Assembly (NCBI GenBank): GCA_947178195.1
Contig: CAMWXM010000009.1
Location: forward strand, 1-23,648
Reading direction: 5' to 3'
Length of the DNA: 23,648 nt
From: an uncultured Ruminococcus sp.
Lineage (GTDB): Bacteria > Bacillota > Clostridia > Oscillospirales > Ruminococcaceae
Shown in pieces: positions 16,648 to 23,538 of the stretch (positions are counted from its first letter, which is position 1; each line of letters starts with the position of its first letter). The translations under genes and the position numbers were made by a program. The notes under the pieces are model-generated. The model made no database searches. It was given only the letters and a program-made list of their open reading frames with translations, and was not told where the DNA came from.

Positions 16648-16987
16648 TGCTGAAATCGCAGGAGAAATCCTGTCTATGTCGGGATTAGAGGTCGAATTTG
16701 CCCAAAACGGCAAAGAAGCTGTTGATATAATGAGTGACATTGAGGACAATTATTTTGACGTTATTTTTATGGATATACAGATGCCTATAATGAACGGATA
16801 CGAGGCTGCACGAGCTATCAGGACTCTTCCCGGAAATTATGCAAAATCTGTGCCTATACTCGCTATGACAGCCAATGCCTTTGCCGAGGACGTTGCGGCA
16901 GCAAAAAATGCCGGAATGAATGAGCATATCGCTAAACCTATTGATTTTGAACAGCTTATGAAAGTGCTGGCAAAATGGCTCAATTAA
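16646..16987 (+). pseudogene. Frameshifted, partly deleted second receiver domain of the hybrid kinase
   Basis: Directly after the kinase stop codon (16645-16647), a different frame encodes most of a receiver domain: NAEIAGEILSMSGLEVEFAQ, the phospho-acceptor strand VIFMDIQMPIMNG (Asp codon 16772-16774), LAMTANAF with the conserved threonine, and IAKPIDFEQL with the conserved lysine. What is missing is the first beta strand with the acidic pair, normally like LLVEDNEL. The kinase frame stops after FAGKRA, exactly before that segment, and this frame resumes at the residue after it. The simplest reading is a deletion of about 23 nt that both removed the acidic pocket and shifted the frame. An ATG at 16577 opens this frame but has no family support and overlaps the kinase. 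Confidence 0.8.
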
Positions 16988-17002
16988 GCAATTATAATAA
17001 AG

Positions 17003-17044
17003 CGACACCGCACAAATCTCCTTTTATGGATTCGTGCGGTGTTG
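17003..17044. terminator. Bidirectional terminator-like hairpin between the kinase remnant and mazF
   Basis: Arms 17003-17018 and 17029-17044 give a 16-position stem with 14 Watson-Crick pairs, one G-U wobble and one mismatch, around a 10-base loop. The core is ACCGCAC/GTGCGGT. It sits between two converging genes, as expected for a shared terminator, though neither side has a long T run. The core resembles that of the hairpin at 1685-1734. Confidence 0.65.
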
Positions 17045-17070
17045 TACTATATAATTATCGTAAACCACAA

Positions 17071-17415
17071 TTATTGCAAACCGAAACTTATTGACAATGC
17101 GGTATCAACTTTATTCATAGAACCGTTATCAAGTTCTCCCATACGCTCTTTAAGGCGCTTTTTATCTATGGTTCTGATTTGCTCAAGAAGCACTACGCTG
17201 TCTTTAGCAAGTCCGCAGCCGTCTGCGCTGAGTTCGATATGTGTGGGAAGCTTTGCTTTTTCCTTCTGGCTTGTAATTGCCGCCGCTATAACAGTCGGAC
17301 TATGACGGTTGCCAACATTGTTTTGAACTATAAGTACCGGTCTGACTCCGCCCTGTTCCGAACCGACAACAGGGCTTAAATCGGCATAATAGATCTCTCC
17401 TCTTTTAACAGACAT
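17071..17415 (-). CDS. mazF: MazF/PemK-family mRNA interferase toxin (NdoA-like)
   Basis: MazF is a ribosome-independent, sequence-specific endoribonuclease that cleaves mRNA. The 114-residue product closely follows the B. subtilis NdoA pattern: MSVKRGEIYYADLSPVVGSE, GGVRPVLIVQN, AAAITSQ, AKLPTHIEL, DSVVLLEQIRTIDKKRL. The catalytic Arg25 and Thr48 of the family are both present. The ATG at 17415 is preferred over one seven codons upstream because GGAGA lies 7 bases before it. No mazE/ndoAI-type antitoxin is adjacent: upstream is a 228-base intergenic stretch and a divergent flippase gene. An inverted repeat (AAGGCAAT, 17437-17444; ATTGCCTT, 17463-17470) sits in the leader just before the ribosome binding site. 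Confidence 0.93.
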   Translation of the reverse strand: MSVKRGEIYYADLSPVVGSEQGGVRPVLIVQNNVGNRHSPTVIAAAITSQKEKAKLPTHIELSADGCGLAKDSVVLLEQIRTIDKKRLKERMGELDNGSMNKVDTALSISFGLQ

Positions 17416-17436
17416 AAGATTATCTCCATTCTCCAT

Positions 17437-17470
17437 AAGGCAATTTTTTATCTGTAATTATCATTGCCTT
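17437..17470 (-). promoter_or_regulatory. Inverted repeat in the mazF leader
   Basis: The 8-base arms AAGGCAAT (17437-17444) and ATTGCCTT (17463-17470) are perfect, with an 18-base loop, and end about 9 bases before the mazF ribosome binding site. Two overlapping TATAAT-type -10 boxes on the minus strand lie upstream (17528-17538), without a good -35. The repeat could be an operator or a leader hairpin; no function is shown by sequence alone. Confidence 0.35.
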
Positions 17471-17601
17471 AATTTACAGTCTTTATACTTATATAATGAG
17501 CTGCTTTTTCATATTCCATATACTGACATTATATTATAATTTCAGCTTAAAGGTGAAGAAGAAAAAATTTTGGCGAAACTATTTCCTTTTTGCTGAATTT
17601 T

Positions 17602-17610
17602 TGTTATAAT
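17602..17610 (+). promoter_or_regulatory. Extended -10 promoter of the flippase gene
   Basis: TGT followed by TATAAT (17605-17610) forms an extended -10 element 34 bases upstream of the flippase start. No recognisable -35 is at the correct distance, which is acceptable for extended -10 promoters. Confidence 0.5.
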
Positions 17611-17643
17611 ATAAAATGACTATAAAAATAATTGGAGATTAAT

Positions 17644-19071
17644 ATGAACAAATATAAAAATCTTGCTCTCAATACTATGATACTTGCTATAGGAACATTT
17701 GGTTCAAAGATACTTGCAATGTTTCTTACAAGGCTTTATACTACTCATATGTCAACTGATGTTTTCGGAACAAAGGAGCTTATAGAAACAACAGCTACCT
17801 TTCTGATACCGGTATTTACATTTGCCATATCCGAATCGGTAATACGATACGGCTTGGACAAAAACTTCAATAATCGTCAGGTATTTTCAACGGCTATATC
17901 CGTGCAGTTTATCGGAATGAGCATAATGGTGCTTCTTTCCCCGATATTATCGGTAATACCATTCATCAAGGGTTATACCGTATGGCTGGTGGGATATGTT
18001 ATAGTTTCCGCACTGCGCCAGACCTGCTCTCTGTTTGTGCGTTCGATAGGCTATGTAAAACTTTACGCTTTTGATGGTATTCTTGCCACATTTACCCTTT
18101 TTGTGTTTAACATTATTTTTATTTCATGGCTTGAAATGGGACTGGCAGGCTTTATGCTTTCCATGATAACCTCTGATTTATGTTCCTGTTTATTTCTTTT
18201 TGCAATAGCAAGCCTTAACAGATTTTTCAGCCTTAAAGCTGTAGATAAAAATATCACAAGGATAATGCTGAGATTTTCCATACCCATGATACCAACATCT
18301 GTCATGTGGATAATCACCGGATTTTCCGACAGAATTTTTATAAAATATCTTCCCGGACCGGAAGGAGAAGTAGGAGATGCGGCGGCAGGAATTTATACGG
18401 CAGCCTCTAAAATACCAAATCTTGTATCAATGGTTTCAACGGTATTTTTTCAGGCGTGGAATATGTCAGCCATAAAGGAATACGGCTCAAAAGAGATCGG
18501 AAATTTTTATCATAAGGTTTTTTCAGCCTATCAGTCGATAATGTATATCGCCTCGGCAGGAATTATTTTATTTGTTGACCTTCTTTCAAAAATAATACTT
18601 AATTATAATGTGCACCCCGAATATGCCCTTGCCGTTAATTATACTCCTGTACTTGTGCTTTCGGTTTTGATGATGTGCTTTAATATGTTCCTGAGCAGTA
18701 TATATACTGCCGCTCAGCGTACTCAGAATTCCTTCTGGACAAGTCTTATCGTAACAGTTCTGAACCTTATTTTAAATGTATTTCTCATTCAGAAATACGG
18801 TATCCATGGAGCTATCGCTACAACATTTGTAAGCTATGTGGTATGCTATTTAATAAGAATCGTTGACGCAAGAAGATATATTTATTTCAAAGTCAACCAT
18901 TTGTTTACTATTATTAATATTGCGGCTCTTCTGGCTATTGCCATATTAAAAACAGTAAGACCGGAGCACGAAACTATTTATGTTATTTCATTGTTTATAT
19001 TTATAACGGCAATAAACTTCAATGCTGTTATAGCAACCTTTAAAAATATAATTGCTAAAAAGAGAGGATAA
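17644..19071 (+). CDS. Polysaccharide flippase-like membrane protein (MVF/MATE superfamily, Wzx/SpoVB-like)
   Basis: This polytopic membrane protein probably flips a lipid-linked glycan across the cytoplasmic membrane. The 475-residue product is hydrophobic throughout, with about 12-14 predicted membrane segments. It opens with NTMILAIGTFGSKILAMFLT, the typical first helix of oligosaccharide flippases, followed by RLYTTHMSTDVFGTKELIET. Mid-protein FSIPMIPTSVMWIITGFSDR is the characteristic start of the second half. The ATG at 17644 follows GGAG by 6 bases; a TTG four codons upstream is less likely. It is alone, with no glycosyltransferases nearby, so a role in capsule or teichoic-type polymer export cannot be assigned. 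The next gene starts two bases after its stop. Confidence 0.88.
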   Translation: MNKYKNLALNTMILAIGTFGSKILAMFLTRLYTTHMSTDVFGTKELIETTATFLIPVFTFAISESVIRYGLDKNFNNRQVFSTAISVQFIGMSIMVLLSPILSVIPFIKGYTVWLVGYVIVSALRQTCSLFVRSIGYVKLYAFDGILATFTLFVFNIIFISWLEMGLAGFMLSMITSDLCSCLFLFAIASLNRFFSLKAVDKNITRIMLRFSIPMIPTSVMWIITGFSDRIFIKYLPGPEGEVGDAAAGIYTAASKIPNLVSMVSTVFFQAWNMSAIKEYGSKEIGNFYHKVFSAYQSIMYIASAGIILFVDLLSKIILNYNVHPEYALAVNYTPVLVLSVLMMCFNMFLSSIYTAAQRTQNSFWTSLIVTVLNLILNVFLIQKYGIHGAIATTFVSYVVCYLIRIVDARRYIYFKVNHLFTIINIAALLAIAILKTVRPEHETIYVISLFIFITAINFNAVIATFKNIIAKKRG

Positions 19072-19073
19072 AA

Positions 19074-19904
19074 ATGAGAATACTTATAGCTGTAATTTTG
19101 ATTTTTTTCATGTTTCTTATGTGCGTATGCCTTGACAATAGCAGGATCATTGTGAAAAAATATAAAATCACAGCAGGTATACCAAAGGATAAAAAGCTTA
19201 AAATAGTCCATATTTCAGATATTCATAAGAGAAAATATTCTCATAACTGGCGCATACTTACTGAAAAAATAAATAATCTTCAGCCGGACGTCATATTTAT
19301 AACAGGGGATATTATTTCACGCACTGAAACGGATTTTGATTATAAGGGGGTACTTATAAAAAAACTTTGTAGTATCTGTCCTGTTTTCTGCTCCAAAGGC
19401 AATCATGAATTGGATCTGAATGATAATAATATGGAAAAATACCGAAAAATGCTGAAGGAATCAGGAGCGGTCTTTCTCGAAAATTCAATGACGGAATTTA
19501 AAAAGGATGATATAAAGCTGAATATTTATGGAGCGGACTTAAAAAAAAGCGTGTATAAAAATCAGGATGGCAGCTATAGAAATCTTGATAATTATACCGC
19601 AAAAGAGCTTGAAGCCATTTTCGGAAGGCCTGAAGGCGTATCAGTGCTTCTTGCCCACAATCCGTTTTTTTTCAGCGAGTATGCAAAATGGGGCGCAGAA
19701 ATCACTTTTTCTGGGCATGTCCACGGAGGCGCAGTAAATACGCCATTGGGAGGTCTGCTGTCTCCGGAAAGAAAATTTTTCCCAAAATATACCAAAGGTA
19801 TATATGAATCAAACGGCAAAAAAATGGTACTGTCCGCCGGAATCGGCAAGCTGCGGCTTTTTAATCCGCCTGAAATCCTTTTTCTTGAGATTTATAGCGG
19901 TTAA
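19074..19904 (+). CDS. Membrane-anchored metallophosphoesterase (YkuE/YaeI-like)
   Basis: This calcineurin-like phosphoesterase carries an N-terminal membrane anchor. The 276-residue product starts with a hydrophobic segment (about 2-20), then the metal-binding motifs in order: HISDIH (Asp49, His51), TGDII (Asp79), KGNHE (Asn110-His111), LLAHNP and FSGHVHGG. These define a complete dinuclear metal site. Homologues such as YaeI/LpxG-like and YkuE act on lipid-linked or cell-envelope phosphates, but the substrate here is unknown. It begins two bases after the flippase stop, with GAGGA as ribosome binding site, so it is co-transcribed and an envelope role is reasonable inference. Confidence 0.9.
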   Translation: MRILIAVILIFFMFLMCVCLDNSRIIVKKYKITAGIPKDKKLKIVHISDIHKRKYSHNWRILTEKINNLQPDVIFITGDIISRTETDFDYKGVLIKKLCSICPVFCSKGNHELDLNDNNMEKYRKMLKESGAVFLENSMTEFKKDDIKLNIYGADLKKSVYKNQDGSYRNLDNYTAKELEAIFGRPEGVSVLLAHNPFFFSEYAKWGAEITFSGHVHGGAVNTPLGGLLSPERKFFPKYTKGIYESNGKKMVLSAGIGKLRLFNPPEILFLEIYSG

Positions 19905-19939
19905 GATCATGCGCTTAAAAACTACGTGAATCTTAGCAG

Positions 19940-19968
19940 TTGAATTCATAATAAAAATATGCTATAAT
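19940..19968 (+). promoter_or_regulatory. Sigma-A promoter of the DUF896-antiporter operon
   Basis: -35 TTGAAT (19940-19945), 17-base spacer, -10 TATAAT (19963-19968), 32 bases upstream of the DUF896 start codon. Confidence 0.72.
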
Positions 19969-19999
19969 AAATATAAATGAGTTTAATGGAGATAAATTT

Positions 20000-20212
20000 A
20001 TGGAACAAAAAAAAATTGACAGAATAAATTTTCTTGCAAGAAAATCCCGTACACAGGAGCTGTCTGCCGAAGAAAAGGAAGAACAGGCAATTCTTAGGCA
20101 GGAATATCGGGACAGCTTTATACGAAGCCTTTCTTCTCAGCTTGAGAACACATATATAGTTGAAAAGGACGGAAGCAAACGTAAGGTCACAAAAAAACAA
20201 GGAGGAAATTGA
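20000..20212 (+). CDS. DUF896 family protein (YnzC/UPF0291)
   Basis: This small cytosolic protein of the DUF896 family, widespread in Firmicutes, has no settled function; B. subtilis YnzC is a two-helix hairpin encoded next to an SOS operon. The 70-residue product shows the family core IDRINFLARKSRTQELSAEE then EQAILRQEYRDSFIRSL, followed by QLENTYIVEKDG and a basic tail. GGAG lies about 8 bases before the ATG. The stop is one base from the next start codon, and the AGGAGG for that gene is inside the 3' end of this one, so the two are translationally linked. Confidence 0.93.
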   Translation: MEQKKIDRINFLARKSRTQELSAEEKEEQAILRQEYRDSFIRSLSSQLENTYIVEKDGSKRKVTKKQGGN

Positions 20213-20213
20213 T

Positions 20214-20486
20214 ATGGATGAAAATAATGAAAAAAGCACAGGTATAAAGAATGCGGCTATAATAAGGATAATATTATGCCTTATATCTTTGGTGTTTATA
20301 ATTCTCAGCTGGCTGGATCTGATCCCGGAAACAGCAGGAATTATCGGAGCGTCGGTTTTTCTGATAGCAGTATCGTTATGGAACGCCATCGAATCATTAA
20401 AAGCGCAAAAAAAAGTCTCGACAATTTTAGAGTTCGTTATGGCAGGTATTCTTACAGCTATTTGTATAATAGTTCTAATTTTCTGA
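20214..20486 (+). CDS. Small three-TM membrane protein, unknown
   Basis: This 90-residue product is not recognised. It has a short acidic/polar N-terminus (MDENNEKSTGIKN), then three hydrophobic segments at about 14-34, 40-58 and 68-90. A short WNAIESLKAQKK loop lies between the second and third. The start at 20214 is chosen over an in-frame upstream ATG (20160, inside DUF896) because AGGAGG (20200-20205) lies 8 bases before it. It sits between DUF896 and the antiporter, with 13 bases to the antiporter start, so all three are one operon. A small accessory subunit of the antiporter is possible, but nothing in the sequence proves it. Confidence 0.8.
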   Translation: MDENNEKSTGIKNAAIIRIILCLISLVFIILSWLDLIPETAGIIGASVFLIAVSLWNAIESLKAQKKVSTILEFVMAGILTAICIIVLIF

Positions 20487-20499
20487 TCTGGGGTGATCT

Positions 20500-22110
20500 A
20501 TGACTATCTCTCTTCTGATTGGCGCAGTCGTTATTATGATATGCGTCATAACAAATGGTATAACCAATAAAATCGGCATACCGGTGCTTATAGGATTTAT
20601 AGCATTGGGTATGATTTTCGGCTCGGACGGAATATTTAAAATCCAATTTGAAAATTATCAGTTTGCAGAAACCATTTGCAAAACTGCATTGATTTTCATT
20701 ATGTTTTACGGTGGCTTTGGTACTCGCTGGAGCGAGGCAAGACCAATAGCCGCAAAATCCATACTGCTGTCTACTCTCGGCGTTGTGGTAACGGCAGTTC
20801 TGGTGGGACTTTTCTGCTGGTTTGCATTAGGATTTTCTTTTACGGAAAGCTTTTTGATAGGTGCGGTCATCAGCTCTACAGACGCCGCCTCTGTATTTTC
20901 GATATTGCGTTCAAAAAAGCTGAATCTTAAAGAAAATACCGCTTCACTTCTGGAAATGGAAAGCGGAAGCAACGACCCCTGCGCATACATGCTTACTCTG
21001 GCAGCAATTTCACTTATAGACGGCAGCGCTTCTGCCGGCTCAATAGTATATCTTATTTTTGCCCAGTTTGCTTATGGCATAGCTATCGGCGGATTAATTG
21101 CTTTAGGGGCAAGATATGTTTTGTCTCATTTTAATTTTTCAACAGAGGGCTTTGACGCAGCCTTTATGATAGCCGTAGCGATTTTAGCATTTGCACTGCC
21201 GGAAACGGTGGGCGGAAACGGATATTTAAGCGCATATCTTGTAGGTATCGTTTTAGGAAATTCCGACATAAAAAACAAAAAAGCTATGGTGCATTTTTTT
21301 GACGGTATAACAGGTCTTATGCAGATGCTGATATTTTTTCTGCTGGGACTGCTTTCCTTCCCATCGGCACTTATCAAGGTATTTTTGCCGGCTCTGGCGA
21401 TATCCTTCTTCCTGATGTTTGTGGTAAGACCTATAGCAATATTCGGCTTGATGTCTCCGTTTAAATGCAGTGTACGTCAGCAGCTGTTGGTTTCATGGTC
21501 GGGACTCAGAGGAGCAGCTTCTATAGTATTTGCTATTATGGCAATGGTTTCGGTAAAAAATCTTGAAAACGATATTTTTCATATGATTTTCTGCATAGTA
21601 CTTATATCCATACTTATTCAGGGAACGCTTATCCCCTTTATGGCAAAAAAATTAAATATGATAGACAGCAATTCAAACGTACTGAGAACCTTTAACGACT
21701 ATGTCGACGAGCTTGACGTACGGTTTATAAAGCTGACCGTTCAGGGAGATCACCCATGGAATGATAAAAAAATCCGTGAGCTTTCGATTCCCTGGGATCT
21801 GTTGTTTGTACTTATTATAAGGGGCGACAGCAGCATTATCCCTAACGGAGATACGCTTATAAAATCGGGTGATATAGTCGTGGTAAGCGCACCAGAATAC
21901 CAGTCAGACGACAATATAATGTTCAAGGAAAGAAAGATCGGTCACGGAAGCAGCTGGATAGGAAAGAAAATATCAGATTATTCGGCTGAAAAATCAAAGC
22001 TTGTAATTCTTATAAAAAGAGGTTCAGAAGTGGTGATTCCAAGAGGGCCTACCTGTATATTTGAAAATGATATTCTCGTGCTCCACGTAAAAAAACAAAA
22101 TGAAAAATAA
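20500..22110 (+). CDS. CPA1-family K+(Na+)/H+ antiporter with two C-terminal RCK_C domains (NhaP2/CvrA-like)
   Basis: This monovalent cation/proton antiporter sits in the cytoplasmic membrane. Residues 1-390 are about 12-13 membrane segments with the two conserved signatures of the family: SSTDAASVFSILR (Asp128) and LEMESGSNDPCAYML (Asn158-Asp159). The C-terminal cytosolic part contains two TrkA_C-like modules, about 400-470 (LDVRFIKLTVQGDHPW...SGDIVVVSAP) and 477-532 (GSSWIGKKISDYS...ENDILVLHV), which in relatives bind ligands and gate transport. Total length of 536 is usual for NhaP2 types. The family is clear; potassium versus sodium specificity is inferred only from the RCK_C domains. It ends at a perfect hairpin shared with the converging carboxypeptidase gene. 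Confidence 0.92.
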   Translation: MTISLLIGAVVIMICVITNGITNKIGIPVLIGFIALGMIFGSDGIFKIQFENYQFAETICKTALIFIMFYGGFGTRWSEARPIAAKSILLSTLGVVVTAVLVGLFCWFALGFSFTESFLIGAVISSTDAASVFSILRSKKLNLKENTASLLEMESGSNDPCAYMLTLAAISLIDGSASAGSIVYLIFAQFAYGIAIGGLIALGARYVLSHFNFSTEGFDAAFMIAVAILAFALPETVGGNGYLSAYLVGIVLGNSDIKNKKAMVHFFDGITGLMQMLIFFLLGLLSFPSALIKVFLPALAISFFLMFVVRPIAIFGLMSPFKCSVRQQLLVSWSGLRGAASIVFAIMAMVSVKNLENDIFHMIFCIVLISILIQGTLIPFMAKKLNMIDSNSNVLRTFNDYVDELDVRFIKLTVQGDHPWNDKKIRELSIPWDLLFVLIIRGDSSIIPNGDTLIKSGDIVVVSAPEYQSDDNIMFKERKIGHGSSWIGKKISDYSAEKSKLVILIKRGSEVVIPRGPTCIFENDILVLHVKKQNEK

Positions 22111-22124
22111 AAACATAATTCAAT

Positions 22125-22157
22125 GGCGCTGCCGTACAAAGCCTGTACGGCAGCGCC
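22125..22157. terminator. Bidirectional terminator between the antiporter and carboxypeptidase genes
   Basis: The 14-base arms GGCGCTGCCGTACA (22125-22138) and TGTACGGCAGCGCC (22144-22157) are perfectly complementary around a 5-base loop. It lies in the 66-base gap between converging genes. The flanking bases are AT-rich but without a long T run on either strand. Confidence 0.78.
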
Positions 22158-22176
22158 TGAATTATATATATATTTA

Positions 22177-23220
22177 TCAGTCACTGAAATTATCATCTGC
22201 ATAGTTGTTCTCTGCCAGCGTTTCATAAACCTTTCGTGCATCATAAATATGATATGGTTCTGTTTCATGAGAGCCATCCGCACCTGCTGTAACCAAAGTA
22301 TATTCCTTGCCGTTCACCTGAGCAAGGGACGCCAGACACAATCCGGCTTCAGAAGTATAGCCTGTCTTACCACCAAGAAATTCTCCGCCTGCAAAGGAAG
22401 TATCAGATAAAGCTGCAAACATAGTGTTACGTAAGGTAATACCCGAAGGGTTAAAATCAGTTTCCGTATAATATTCGCTTTCGGTAAATATTTCCTTAAA
22501 GCATTCATTTTTCAAAGCATAGTTAAGCAGAACCGATATATCCATAGCCGTTGAATAGTGCTCATAGCTGTGCAGACCGCAGACATTTGTGAAATGCGTT
22601 CCCGTCATTCCAAGCTCGTCCGCTTTATCGTTCATCATTCCCACAAACATGTCCTCAGAACCGCCAAGACATACCGCCAGTGTAAGGCAGCATTCCGCAC
22701 CGCTGGAAAGAAGCGTACCGTAAAGCAGATCACGATAAGTAACATTTTCATATGCGGCAAATCCGGCAGTGGACGCCTGTTCTGCCGCAATATAGTCAAA
22801 AATATCCCCTGGTATCATAACATCGTCATCAATATCCTTGATATTTTCAATGGCAACTATGGCAGTCATGATCTTAGTAAGCGAAGCCGGATAGATCTTT
22901 TCGTCAGGATTAAGGCTGTAAAGTACATTTCCATCCTTATCCATAAGCAGCGCCACTTCACTGTAAACGTCATAATTGCTTAAATTAAGCTGCCGTGCCG
23001 GTTCAGATTCCGTAGGCTCTGTGGTTATCGGCTCTGTAATAACTTCCGTTGCCTCCGCAGAAGTGCTATCAGCCGATTCGACAGAGTCGGCAACACTAAG
23101 CTCACCATTTTCCGAAAGGCGAGTTATTCCAAAAGCTATAACAAGCAGCAGAACAATAAGTACAACAAATAAAGGTACTGTACTTTTTGAATTATTGGAA
23201 TTATTTGAGTTATCTTTCAT
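22177..23220 (-). CDS. D-alanyl-D-alanine carboxypeptidase (peptidase S11, DacA/DacF-like)
   Basis: This extracytoplasmic penicillin-binding protein trims the terminal D-Ala from peptidoglycan stem peptides. The 347-residue product has a short Asn/Ser-rich cytosolic start, one membrane segment (about 15-33), a Ser/Thr/Glu-rich linker (about 40-75), and the S11 catalytic domain. That domain has SLTK (nucleophile Ser113, Lys116), SGA (173-175) in the place of the usual SGN, and KTG (285-287) in GGKTGYT. The start at 23220 is chosen because AGAGGG lies 6 bases upstream; the in-frame ATG 13 codons earlier would add a polar stretch after the promoter with no ribosome binding site. The protein seems to be membrane-anchored by its N-terminus rather than a C-terminal amphipathic helix. 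Confidence 0.92.
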   Translation of the reverse strand: MKDNSNNSNNSKSTVPLFVVLIVLLLVIAFGITRLSENGELSVADSVESADSTSAEATEVITEPITTEPTESEPARQLNLSNYDVYSEVALLMDKDGNVLYSLNPDEKIYPASLTKIMTAIVAIENIKDIDDDVMIPGDIFDYIAAEQASTAGFAAYENVTYRDLLYGTLLSSGAECCLTLAVCLGGSEDMFVGMMNDKADELGMTGTHFTNVCGLHSYEHYSTAMDISVLLNYALKNECFKEIFTESEYYTETDFNPSGITLRNTMFAALSDTSFAGGEFLGGKTGYTSEAGLCLASLAQVNGKEYTLVTAGADGSHETEPYHIYDARKVYETLAENNYADDNFSD

Positions 23221-23270
23221 TATATCCCTCTGTTCTTTATCATTATAATTGAAAATCAATACTTACATAT

Positions 23271-23299
23271 AGTATACCACATAAAAACTTTTTTGTCAA
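23271..23299 (-). promoter_or_regulatory. Sigma-A promoter of the D,D-carboxypeptidase gene
   Basis: On the minus strand, -35 TTGACA (23299-23294), 17-base spacer, -10 TATACT (23276-23271). The predicted leader is about 45 nt. It is divergent from the tRNA promoter, with the two -35 boxes 15 bases apart. Confidence 0.78.
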
Positions 23300-23314
23300 A
23301 ACCTAAAAAAATTC

Positions 23315-23343
23315 TTGATTTTTTTTAATACTTGTGATATAAT
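23315..23343 (+). promoter_or_regulatory. Promoter of tRNA-Ser
   Basis: -35 TTGATT (23315-23320), 17-base spacer, -10 TATAAT (23338-23343) preceded by TGA, an extended -10. It lies 60 bases upstream of the mature tRNA 5' end. Confidence 0.78.
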
Positions 23344-23402
23344 GTATTTGTAACATAGACATATATCTGCGGTTATATCCCGAAGATACATTTAATTAAT
23401 GT

Positions 23403-23493
23403 GGAGATGTATCGAAGTGGTCATAACGAGAACGACTCGAAATCGTTTGAACGGTAACACGTTCCGTGGGTTCGAATCCCACCATCTCCGCCA
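23403..23493 (+). tRNA. tRNA-Ser (anticodon CGA)
   Basis: The acceptor stem GGAGATG (23403-23409) pairs with CATCTCC (23483-23489), followed by discriminator G and an encoded CCA (23491-23493). The anticodon stem AACGA/TCGTT encloses the loop CTCGAAA, giving anticodon CGA, which reads UCG. A long variable arm (GAACGGTAACACGTTCC) marks a class II tRNA, and the T-loop TTCGAAT is in a 5-bp GTGGG/CCCAC stem. Length is 91 nt with CCA. It has its own promoter and terminator and appears to be a single-gene unit. Confidence 0.97.
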
Positions 23494-23501
23494 CATGGCA
23501 T

Positions 23502-23538
23502 AGGCAGACATCTCAGAACATGTCTGCCTGCCTTTTTT
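23502..23538 (+). terminator. Intrinsic terminator of tRNA-Ser
   Basis: Perfect inverted repeat AGGCAGACAT (23502-23511) / ATGTCTGCCT (23520-23529), followed after three bases by six T (23533-23538). This is a classic intrinsic terminator 8 bases after the tRNA CCA. The remaining 110 bases to the end of the window are AT-rich and show no feature. Confidence 0.9.

Noticed and set aside
16577..16987. Independent single-domain response regulator gene starting at 16577
   Set aside because: Its first 23 residues are the kinase C-terminus read in another frame and lack the receiver's first strand and acidic pair. It is better explained as the displaced second receiver of the kinase.
17469..17519. 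16-codon minus-strand open frame upstream of mazF as a possible antitoxin
   Set aside because: Too short for a MazE/AbrB-fold protein, no clear ribosome binding site and no resemblance to known antitoxins.
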